Shown piece by piece: positions 52,574-59,864 of a DNA stretch of 64,000 bases. The notes below the pieces were generated by a model. The model did no database searches. It had not been told where the DNA came from and was given only the letters and a program-made list of their open reading frames with translations. Made by a program: the position numbers and the translations under genes. This DNA comes from Leptolyngbya sp. CCY15150. GTDB taxonomy: Bacteria; Cyanobacteriota; Cyanobacteriia; RECH01. The stretch lies in assembly GCF_016888135.1 (NCBI RefSeq), contig NZ_JACSWB010000243.1, positions 1-64,000 of the forward strand, in the 5' to 3' direction. The number at the start of each line of letters is the position of its first letter. Positions within the stretch are counted from its first letter, which is position 1.

Positions 52574-53977
52574 ATGAGTTTATCGCAGACCGCTTTCCAG
52601 CATCGCGATCGCCAATCTCAACTCTCCAATCCCATCCTGCTTTGGGGGGTCGTAGGTTCCATGGTTGCCCATGGTGGGCTGCTGCCTATGTTCCTGTGGC
52701 TAGGACAACAGAGTCCTCTGCCAGAGCCAGCTCGCATTGAGATTATTGTTACGGAACCCCCGCCCTTAGCCGAAGAAGAACCCGAGCCTGCCCAGTTGAG
52801 CGATCGCCCCCTAGAGGAAGCGCCTGTGGACGAGCCATCTCCCCAGGATCCTGGAGTGGAAGCTGCACCCACAGCCTCTCTGCTAGCCCCCGATGCTACG
52901 CCTGAACCCGTGGATAGTCCTCCAGAGACGGTGGATGACCAGGTTAACGAGCCTGTGGAAGAGGAGCCCGTGGAGGAGGACATAGTGGCAGACCAGCCAG
53001 ATTCCCCAGACGAGGAAAGTCCCGATTCAGAAGCGCCCGATGAGGTGGGCGAGGTTGACGAACCCGAGCCGTCTGCCTCGGCTACAGAAGCTGATTCTGA
53101 GCCGGCCGAACCCCGAGCCAGCACGCCTAGGACTCATGCGTCGCGTCGCTCTACCCAAGCTCTGGGCGATCGCCTCCAAGGCCGTACTCCATCCAATTCC
53201 CGTTCCCAGGGCAGCGATCGCCCTGGGCCGCCCGCCGACACCCAAGCTGCCCAACCTGGACAGACGGGTTCCGACAATGCCGGAGAAGATTCTGCGGACG
53301 AAGATGCTGGCGGCGACTCCCGAACCGTTGCCTGTCAGCATTGCCCTTCCCCTAGGTATCCGCAATCTGCCCTCGATGCCAATGTTGAAGGCAGCGTTGG
53401 CATTATGGTTGACATCAGCCCCAGCGGCGCGGTGTCCCATGCCAGCGTCGTCAGCTCCAGCGGCTCCTCAGCCCTCGACCAAGCTGCGCTATCCACCGTG
53501 AGAGGAGAATGGCTTTTCCAGCCTATTTCCGGCGGTGCCAATGGAGTCATGGTGAGTGTGGTTATGACTATTTCTGGCTCAGACCTCAACCGTCGGGCCC
53601 AAGAGCAGGGTAATCGAGAGTCCGTCGATCTGCCGTCTGAGCCGGAGCCAGAGGAAAGCACAGCAGAGGTAGAGTCCGAGGAGCGCCAGGATCAGGACGA
53701 TAGTGCAGAATCGACGACCGAACCACTGCCGGAATCACCCCCTCCCTCCGAGTCGCCTTCCGAGGATAGCCTGCCGCCTGAAGCTCCAGCCGTCGAGCCG
53801 CCCGAGGCGATAAGTCCGCCTGAGGAAGCACCCGCCGAGCCGCCCCCGGCCGATCCTGTGCCAGATCCCCCCGCTGCCGTTGAGCCGCCCCCGCCGCCTG
53901 AACCGGCTGCGCCAGCCCCACCTGTTGAGGTTAATCCACCTTCTGAGATCGAGAACGAGGAGGAGACTGGGCTGTAG
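52574..53977 (+). CDS. TonB-like energy transducer with an internal TonB domain
   Basis: Residues about 20-42 form one membrane helix (LLWGVVGSMVAHGGLLPMFLWLG), with the membrane His (VAHGG) that TonB proteins need. Then comes a Pro/Glu-rich spacer (about 50-245). A TonB C-terminal-type domain follows at about 255-335: CQHCPSPRYPQSALDANVEG, then VGIMVDISPSGAVSHASVVSSSG and ALSTVRGEWLFQPISG. In ordinary TonB this domain ends the protein; here another 125 residues of Pro/Glu/Ser-rich tail follow. The CQHC pair just before the domain is also uncommon. Length 467. It is divergent from exbB-exbD, which should power it. The receptor it serves is not in the window. Confidence 0.85.
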   Translation: MSLSQTAFQHRDRQSQLSNPILLWGVVGSMVAHGGLLPMFLWLGQQSPLPEPARIEIIVTEPPPLAEEEPEPAQLSDRPLEEAPVDEPSPQDPGVEAAPTASLLAPDATPEPVDSPPETVDDQVNEPVEEEPVEEDIVADQPDSPDEESPDSEAPDEVGEVDEPEPSASATEADSEPAEPRASTPRTHASRRSTQALGDRLQGRTPSNSRSQGSDRPGPPADTQAAQPGQTGSDNAGEDSADEDAGGDSRTVACQHCPSPRYPQSALDANVEGSVGIMVDISPSGAVSHASVVSSSGSSALDQAALSTVRGEWLFQPISGGANGVMVSVVMTISGSDLNRRAQEQGNRESVDLPSEPEPEESTAEVESEERQDQDDSAESTTEPLPESPPPSESPSEDSLPPEAPAVEPPEAISPPEEAPAEPPPADPVPDPPAAVEPPPPPEPAAPAPPVEVNPPSEIENEEETGL

Positions 53978-54077
53978 TCTATTTCTCAGACAACTGGAGT
54001 TCGGGATAATACGGCTTGAGGCGAAAATGGCGGGTACAAGAGATAAGCGATCGCTCTTGCCACTACAATCAAGATAG

Positions 54078-54677
54078 ATGCCAATGGTGAGAAGAATGGT
54101 TGCTTCGTCTCAACTCCCCGTTGACCCCGATGAATATCTGCGGCTTGAAGCCGAAAGCCCCATCAAGCATGAGTACGTCAACGGTGAAGTCTATGCGATG
54201 GCAGGGGCGACGGATGCCCACGTGACGATCGCTGGCAACCTGTTTGCCATGCTCCGCAGCCATGTGCGGGGAACAGGATGCCGCGTTTACATTGCCGATA
54301 TGAAACTACGGGTGGAGTTGCGCAACTGTTTTTATTATCCCGATGTGGTGGTGACGTGTGATGAACGGGATGCGGAGACTTCGACGTACAAGCGATTCCC
54401 GAAGCTGATTGTAGAGGTGCTGTCGGCTTCGACAGAAGCGTTCGATCGCGGCAATAAGTTTTTTGATTACCAAACCCTCGATACGCTGGACGAATATGTG
54501 CTGATTAATACCCAGCATCAACGGGTGGAATGTTTTCGGCGTAACTCGGAGGGACTGTGGGTGCTGCAATCCTATCATCCAACGGATAAAACCTTTGAGT
54601 TACAGAGCCTTGCGTTTCAGGATAATCTAGATGCACTCTATGAAGATGTGACGTTGGAGCCAACTCCATCGACTTGA
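54078..54677 (+). CDS. Uma2-family (DUF820) putative endonuclease
   Basis: A 199-residue protein of the Uma2 family, very numerous in cyanobacteria and with a PD-(D/E)xK nuclease fold. The family pattern is clear: DPDEYLRLEAESPIKHEYVNGEVYAM at the start, VYIADMKLRVELRNCFYYPDVVVTCD with the acidic Asp, and PKLIVEVLSAST with the Glu. The segment RGNKFFDYQTLDTLDEYVLIN follows. The true start may be the ATG at 54096, which matches the family start better. The cellular role is unknown; mobile-element association is often suggested. It is not in an operon. Confidence 0.85.
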   Translation: MPMVRRMVASSQLPVDPDEYLRLEAESPIKHEYVNGEVYAMAGATDAHVTIAGNLFAMLRSHVRGTGCRVYIADMKLRVELRNCFYYPDVVVTCDERDAETSTYKRFPKLIVEVLSASTEAFDRGNKFFDYQTLDTLDEYVLINTQHQRVECFRRNSEGLWVLQSYHPTDKTFELQSLAFQDNLDALYEDVTLEPTPST

Positions 54678-55125
54678 GGAGCGATGTCAGTTTGGGGGTG
54701 AGCGGTTTGACCATTTTGTTGCCACTATCTTGTTGCCTATGACGCGATCTCGATCATGTCATGCTTGTGGCTGATCAGTTCAAAATCGCTCCTTGATAGT
54801 CTAGGGGGATGACGTGATTGAGGCGCAGGAGTTCTGGAATCATGACCCGCAGTTTGTTTTACAGACTATCCAAGGAGGGGGATTCAGTAACAAGTCCGGG
54901 AATGTCGTCGCTGGTGACGCCCCAAACGGCAGCCATAGCATCCCAAACGGCGTTGGTTTGAAGAGGGGGGTGGTTCATGCTGGCTGAGGTTTTATGCAAT
55001 TGCCTTCTCCCAAGCATAGCCAATGAGGTGTTTGAACAGATGACGAAGGACATAGGCGAAAACTGCATAGCTGCTTGCTGCCCTGCGACTATGTACGATA
55101 TGGATGTAATGAGAAACCCCAAACC
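54678..55125. other. Intergenic region containing a broken DUF1902 gene
   Basis: 448 bp between Uma2 and the CHAT gene; the minus strand carries the DUF1902 remnant (54775-54978). The rest has no recognisable feature. Confidence 0.5.
54775..54978 (-). pseudogene. DUF1902 (antitoxin-like) gene with an in-frame stop
   Basis: From the ATG at 54978 the frame reads TNAVWDAMAAVWGVTSDDIP and GLVTESPSLDSL, then a TAA at 54859-54861, and continues in the same frame with NKLRVMIPELLRLNHVI to a TGA at 54775-54777. Both parts together give a 68-codon protein fitting the DUF1902 pattern (WD-x-A-x-VW-x-TSDDIPGL, then KLRVMIPELL). The second half lies where the family's second helix should be, so one stop codon has split the gene. 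No toxin gene is visible next to it. Confidence 0.7.
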
Positions 55126-58100
55126 ATGAACGCGAAAACATTTTTGCCGTTGCTGACTTCGTTGCTCGTTGTGCCTGTTTCCCTGTTTGTGGTACTGTTG
55201 CCAGCCTCACGGGCGGAGGCTCAGGTTACGGTTGCCCAGATGGATGCGGCAGCCTTGCTGGTAGGAGCAAATCGCCTTCTCCAACAAGGCATTCAACAGT
55301 ATCAGGTAAGCCAGTTTCAATCTGCCTTACAGTCCTGGCAAAAGGCACTAGAACTCTATCAAGATCCATCTGTGCGAACTGCGTTTCCTCAAGAGAGCCG
55401 TCAAGGAGAAGGAAATGTACTACGGCGCTTAGGCAATATTGACTTTGTACTGGGTCAGTACGATCAATCCATTGACTTTTATGAGCAAGCTCTTGAAATT
55501 GCCCGTGAGATGGGCGATCGTTCTAGTGAAGGCAGCGCTCTAAGTGGTCTGGGGAATAGTCACGCGGCTTTGGGTCAATATCAACAAGCAATTGACTTCT
55601 ATGAACAAGCCCTGGAGATTGCCCGCGAGATTGGCAGTCGCGATGGAGAGGGATCGGTTTTGGACAGTTTAGGTAATGTTTACCAAAGTCTGGGTCAATA
55701 TCAACAAGCAATTGACTTCTATGAACAAGCCCTGGAGATTGCCCACGAGATTGGCAGTCGTTTTGGTGAAGGCAGCGCTCTAAGTGGTCTGGGGAGTGGT
55801 TACGTGGCTTTGGGTCAATATCAACAAGCAATTGACTTTTATGAACAAGCCCTGGAGATTGCCCGCGAGATTGGCAGTCGCAGTGGAGAAAGATCGGTTT
55901 TGGACAGTTTAGGTAATGTTTACCAAAGTCTGGGTCAATACCAACAAGCAATTGACTTTTATGAACAAGCCCTGGAGATTGCCCGCGAGATTGGCAGTCG
56001 CGATGGAGAGGGATCGGTTTTGGCCAATTTAGGTAATATTTACCAAAGTCTGGGTCAATATCAACAAGCAATTGACTTCTATGAACAAGCCCTAGAGATT
56101 GCCCGTGAGATTGGCAGTCGTTGGAGAGAGGGATCGGTTTTGGACAGTTTAGGCAATGTTTACCAACGTTTAGGTCAATATCAACAAGCAATTGACTTTT
56201 ATGAACAAGCCCTGGAGATTGCCCGCGAGATTGGTACTCGTTCTGGTGAAGGCAGCACTCTAAGTAGTCTGGGGCGTGGTTACATGGCTTTGGGTCAATA
56301 TCAACAAGCAATTGACTTCTATGAACAAGCCCTGGAGATTGCCCGCGAGATTGGCAGTCGTTGGAGAGAGGGATCGGTTTTGGACAGTTTAGGTAATGTT
56401 TACGGTCGGCTCGGGCAACATCAACAAGCGATTGACTTTTATAAGCAAAGCCTTGCTATTGCGCGTGAGATTGGCGCTCGTGTTGGTGAAGGTAGTTCGC
56501 TGGGTGGGCTGGCCAATGCTTATTCAGCTTTGGGGCAGTATCAGAAGGCACTTGAGGGCTATCAGCAAGCGTTAACCATCGCTCAGGAGATTGGCAATCG
56601 CTCTGCAGAAGGCTTGTGGCTCAGTAATATAGGTTTCCTGCTGGCTCAGCAAAACCAACCCGAACTCGCTATTGTATTCTACAAACAATCCGTCAACGTC
56701 CGAGAATCCATTCGGGCTGATATTCGCGGCTTACCCCAGGAACAGCAACAAACTTATACCGAAACCATTGCAGGCTCATATCGGGCACTAGCCGATTTAC
56801 TCCTGCAACAAAACCGCATCCTGGAAGCCCAGCGCGTCCTCGACCTGTTGCGCGTCCAAGAACTAGACGACTACCTCGACGGCGTTCGCAGTACGGCTCA
56901 GACGGAGAGCGGCATTGACCTGCGCGACCCGGAACAGGCGATCAACAACCGCGTCATTGCCGTGGGCTATGAACTAGCCCAACTGCGTGATATTCCTCCC
57001 AACCAGCTCTCTGATAACCAGCTTCAGCGCCTCAGCGAACTCGATATGACCCAGCGGGAGATGTCCGCCGATTTCCAGGGTTTCCTCAACAGTCCTGAAA
57101 TTCAAGCCCTCGTTGCCCAACTCGATGCCAGTCTGCAAGAGCAAGACATCCTGGCCCGCGCTGATGAATTCATTAACCTGCAGAATAATTTACGTGCCAT
57201 CGACCAAAATGCGGTGATGATTTATCCGCTGATCCTAGAAGACCGCCTGGAACTGGTGGTGGTGACACCTTTCAGCGAACCTGCTCGCTATCCCGTTCCG
57301 GTTGACTCCACCGAGCTCAATGCCGCCATTGTGGAATTCCGTCAAGCTCTGGATGACCCCACCAGTGACCCGCGCCCTATTGCCCAACAGCTTTATGATT
57401 GGCTAATCGCGCCGATGGAAGACGACCTAGAAGCCATTGGAGCCGAAACCATTCTCTACGCCCCCGACGGAGCCTTGCGCTATATTCCCCTCGCTGCCCT
57501 GCACGACGGCGACCAATGGCTGATTGAGAACTACCGCATCAACCACATCACCGCCGCCAGTCTGCAAAACTTCACCCTACGCCCCAGCGCTACCCCCTTG
57601 ATCCTAGCCGCCGCTTTCAGTGAAGGAGCCTTTGACGTCCAGATTGGTCAGCGGTCATTTTCCTTTGCGGGTCTTCCCTTTGCTGGAGTAGAAGTGGAAA
57701 ACCTGGTCGCTGCTTTTCCTGACACCACCCAGTTGATGAACGATCGCTTCAGCCGTTCCCTGGTCGAGCCATTGATGGACAGCCACACGATTGTGCATTT
57801 GGCCACCCATGCCGCCTTTGTACCCGGTTCTCCAGCAGATTCATTTATTCTATTTGGCAATGGCGATCGCCTCTCCCTGCAAGACATCCGCGACACCTGG
57901 CAAGGACGGTTCAACCGAGTAGAGTTGATTGTGCTGAGTGCCTGTGAAACTGGGGTCGGGGATGCTCTGGGCAATGGGGAAGAAATCCTTGGGTTTGGCT
58001 ATCTGATGCAGGAAGCAGGAGCCTCAGCAGCGATCGCTTCCCTGTGGGCGGTGAGTGATGGCGGTACGCAAACCTTGATGGATGCCTTCTACGCCAATCT

Positions 58101-58302
58101 GAACCAGCAGATGACCAAAGCCGAGGCCCTGCGCCAAGCCCAGATTGCCTTGATTACCGGCGATCTAACCGCCTCCGGCGTAGAGCGGGGTGCCAGTATC
58201 GATGTGATCAGCACCCGCACCGGCCTGCCGATCGCTGTTGCAGAGACCCTGTCCCATCCCTACTATTGGGCACCGTTCATTTTGATTGGCAACGGATTGT
58301 AA
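55126..58302 (+). CDS. TPR-CHAT protein with near-identical 40-residue repeats
   Basis: The ATG at 55126 gives a signal peptide (KTFLPLLTSLLVVPVSLFVV, cleavage near AEA); an in-frame ATG 51 bp earlier is less likely. Residues about 60-100 are a first divergent TPR. Then follow about ten 40-residue kinesin-light-chain-type TPRs (GQYQQAIDFYEQALEIAREI with variable GSRxGEGSxLxxLG), exactly 120 bp apart from about 55440 to 56640. The C-terminal CHAT domain (about 770-1058) carries the complete dyad: His895 in HLATHA and Cys940 in SACETG, with GASAAIASLW after it. Two types of repeat alternate. The protein is expected outside the cytoplasm. CHAT-TPR proteins are peptidases or peptidase-like in several characterised cases; the target here is unknown. 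Confidence 0.92.
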   Translation: MNAKTFLPLLTSLLVVPVSLFVVLLPASRAEAQVTVAQMDAAALLVGANRLLQQGIQQYQVSQFQSALQSWQKALELYQDPSVRTAFPQESRQGEGNVLRRLGNIDFVLGQYDQSIDFYEQALEIAREMGDRSSEGSALSGLGNSHAALGQYQQAIDFYEQALEIAREIGSRDGEGSVLDSLGNVYQSLGQYQQAIDFYEQALEIAHEIGSRFGEGSALSGLGSGYVALGQYQQAIDFYEQALEIAREIGSRSGERSVLDSLGNVYQSLGQYQQAIDFYEQALEIAREIGSRDGEGSVLANLGNIYQSLGQYQQAIDFYEQALEIAREIGSRWREGSVLDSLGNVYQRLGQYQQAIDFYEQALEIAREIGTRSGEGSTLSSLGRGYMALGQYQQAIDFYEQALEIAREIGSRWREGSVLDSLGNVYGRLGQHQQAIDFYKQSLAIAREIGARVGEGSSLGGLANAYSALGQYQKALEGYQQALTIAQEIGNRSAEGLWLSNIGFLLAQQNQPELAIVFYKQSVNVRESIRADIRGLPQEQQQTYTETIAGSYRALADLLLQQNRILEAQRVLDLLRVQELDDYLDGVRSTAQTESGIDLRDPEQAINNRVIAVGYELAQLRDIPPNQLSDNQLQRLSELDMTQREMSADFQGFLNSPEIQALVAQLDASLQEQDILARADEFINLQNNLRAIDQNAVMIYPLILEDRLELVVVTPFSEPARYPVPVDSTELNAAIVEFRQALDDPTSDPRPIAQQLYDWLIAPMEDDLEAIGAETILYAPDGALRYIPLAALHDGDQWLIENYRINHITAASLQNFTLRPSATPLILAAAFSEGAFDVQIGQRSFSFAGLPFAGVEVENLVAAFPDTTQLMNDRFSRSLVEPLMDSHTIVHLATHAAFVPGSPADSFILFGNGDRLSLQDIRDTWQGRFNRVELIVLSACETGVGDALGNGEEILGFGYLMQEAGASAAIASLWAVSDGGTQTLMDAFYANLNQQMTKAEALRQAQIALITGDLTASGVERGASIDVISTRTGLPIAVAETLSHPYYWAPFILIGNGL
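55441..56640. repeat. 120-bp coding tandem repeats of the CHAT gene
   Basis: Ten units of exactly 120 bp, in register with the coding frame. The core TATCAACAAGCAATTGACTT is repeated almost without change in units from 55561 to 56340. The variable half falls into two types (ALSGLG..YVALG and VLDSLGNVYQSLG) in a partly alternating order. Confidence 0.9.
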
Positions 58303-58414
58303 TCATCTCATCACATCATCAAAAACTAGACAGGAATACTGCATAGGTGTGTGGTGTCCTTCCAGTATGTGAGTTCAGTTCACCAAAACATGGATCACAA
58401 AAACGGAGGAGTGA

Positions 58415-58843
58415 ATGATGATGTGTCGTGAAATGCCCCCCAAGGTCACCAGCTTGGAGCCGATATTTGCCGAACGGATGGAGCACGCGGATGATTGGTA
58501 TGAGTGGGGACAACGGTTAATTGAGCTGAGAAAATACCCTAAGGCCTTGCTGGCATTTCATCGGGTGGTGATGCTGTCGCCAAGGCACAAGCAAGGATGG
58601 TATCAGTTGGGACGGCTATGGGGCGTGTTGGAACAGTATGAGCCGTCGATTCGTGCCTTGGATAGGGCGCTGGCGATCGCCCCCGATCATGCTCAGGCTT
58701 GGTATTACCGAGGGTTAGCTTTTTATTATCTATCGCAGCGGCAGGAAAGTATCGCGTCGTTAGAACGAGCGGTGCAGTGTGATCCAGGATTGACGGAGGC
58801 GGTAGAGTTGTTGCAAGTGTTGCGAGACGAGGGTTGTAGTTAG
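58415..58843 (+). CDS. Small TPR protein
   Basis: A 142-residue cytosolic protein with three TPR units: residues about 27-60 (DDWYEWGQRLIELRKYPKAL and LAFHRVVMLSP), 61-94 (WYQLGRLWGVLEQYEPSIRAL) and 95-128 (AWYYRGLAFYYLSQRQESIASL). The ribosome binding site GGAGGA lies directly before three consecutive ATGs (58415, 58418, 58421); any may be used. It follows the CHAT-TPR gene by 112 bp on the same strand and may belong to the same unit, but the sequence gives no shared repeats. Function: a protein-protein interaction scaffold. Confidence 0.75.
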   Translation: MMMCREMPPKVTSLEPIFAERMEHADDWYEWGQRLIELRKYPKALLAFHRVVMLSPRHKQGWYQLGRLWGVLEQYEPSIRALDRALAIAPDHAQAWYYRGLAFYYLSQRQESIASLERAVQCDPGLTEAVELLQVLRDEGCS

Positions 58844-59061
58844 CTCAACCCGCCTAGGATCGTGACTACGGTTGGGGCATGGTTACCTGAGGAAGTTAGA
58901 GGTCATGGTGATGGCTAGATACCGATCACAGAGTACATTGCTGCCATCTATCACCACTATTTCCACATGCTTATCCCTAGCATTACTCTATCAATAGCTA
59001 AGCTACATCCCCAAAGCCATTGGTTGACAGATACAATGTCGTACATTCATCAGTAAGCATC

Positions 59062-59661
59062 ATGAAAATAAAGCATGTTTGTCTATTTTTCTGTGCGGTT
59101 ACGTTATCGATTTTGGCAACATCGACTCCCGCCTATGCCCGTCGTCGAGCTCCCGTTATTATTTCGTGGGGAGGAGAACGGATTATTAAAGTTGCTGACT
59201 TTCCAGATACGGACATTTTTAGGACTACTGATGGACGGTATATAGATCCTGGCTATCGATACAAGCAGATAAAGCTCTTTTTTATTCCTGTATGGAACTA
59301 TGGTGGTCAATGGTGTGGCTATATTGGTACTACAGAGCAGTACTTAGACATTGACAAAGCGCAATTAGATGTCTTTGCAGGATTTGGCGGCATTCAACTC
59401 CCCGATACTCCAAGCCTTCCATCTTGGGATGCCTATGGAGGAAAACTAGTATTTCTTTCGTTCTTTATCATCTTAGTTGTTATTGGCAAACGGAGGAAGG
59501 AAGACTCAGCACTACCGCCGTCGATACCATTGCCAGAGCCTCCAAGGTCAATCAATCCTCCCATGCCAAATCCCATGGACTCATCCAAACTACCCAAGCC
59601 ACCCAGAGCACCTAGCATAAGGGATAACAAGAACCAATCTACGGATGAATCGCAAAGATAA
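59062..59661 (+). CDS. Membrane-anchored extracytoplasmic protein, unknown function
   Basis: From the ATG at 59062 the protein has 199 residues. The signal peptide (KIKHVCLFFCAVTLSILATS, cleavage near AYA) is followed by a basic RRRAP. Residues 30-110 form a domain rich in aromatic residues (VIISWGGERIIKVADFPDTD, LFFIPVWNYGGQWCGYIG). A membrane helix lies at about 130-147 (KLVFLSFFIILVVIGKRRK), with a positively charged stop-transfer end. The C-terminus is Pro-rich and cytoplasmic by the inside-positive rule. I do not recognise the family. G+C content is lower than in neighbours, which may point to a recently acquired gene. Confidence 0.65.
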   Translation: MKIKHVCLFFCAVTLSILATSTPAYARRRAPVIISWGGERIIKVADFPDTDIFRTTDGRYIDPGYRYKQIKLFFIPVWNYGGQWCGYIGTTEQYLDIDKAQLDVFAGFGGIQLPDTPSLPSWDAYGGKLVFLSFFIILVVIGKRRKEDSALPPSIPLPEPPRSINPPMPNPMDSSKLPKPPRAPSIRDNKNQSTDESQR

Positions 59662-59720
59662 TTGATTCGTGCCGATTTCAATCACGCAAGGCATCTTCCC
59701 GACAGGAGCGATCGCTGGCG

Positions 59721-59801
59721 TTGCTGACTAGCAGTATGATTCCACGACATTTTGAAAAAGTTTCAGATCCTGTCGCTAGGGTTCATCTCCTGGTTCAGCA
59801 A
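59721..59801. repeat. 83-bp-family miniature element, copy 4 (81 bp)
   Basis: Starts TTGCTGAC and ends TTCAGCAA; the interior has AGTATGATTCCACGACATTT and GTTTCAG in register with the other copies. It has lost two bases. It lies downstream of the convergent gene pair at 59661/59865. Confidence 0.65.
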
Positions 59802-59864
59802 CATCGAGCGATCGCCATCATGACTTGTTGTTTTCAAGGCTAGCGAAGCGATTGAAGCCACTAT

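Noticed and set aside
52618-53921. Several long open frames opposite and in other frames of the TonB-like gene
   Set aside because: The Pro/Glu/Ser-rich coding sequence suppresses stop codons in other frames; the products are low-complexity only.
55523-56311. 262-codon open frame on the minus strand with repeats
   Set aside because: It lies inside the tandem-repeat part of the CHAT-TPR gene; its own repetition is the shadow of the 120-bp coding repeats, and it has no start signal.
55441-56640. CRISPR-like regular repetition
   Set aside because: The 120-bp units are in frame and encode TPRs; there are no short palindromic repeats with unique spacers.
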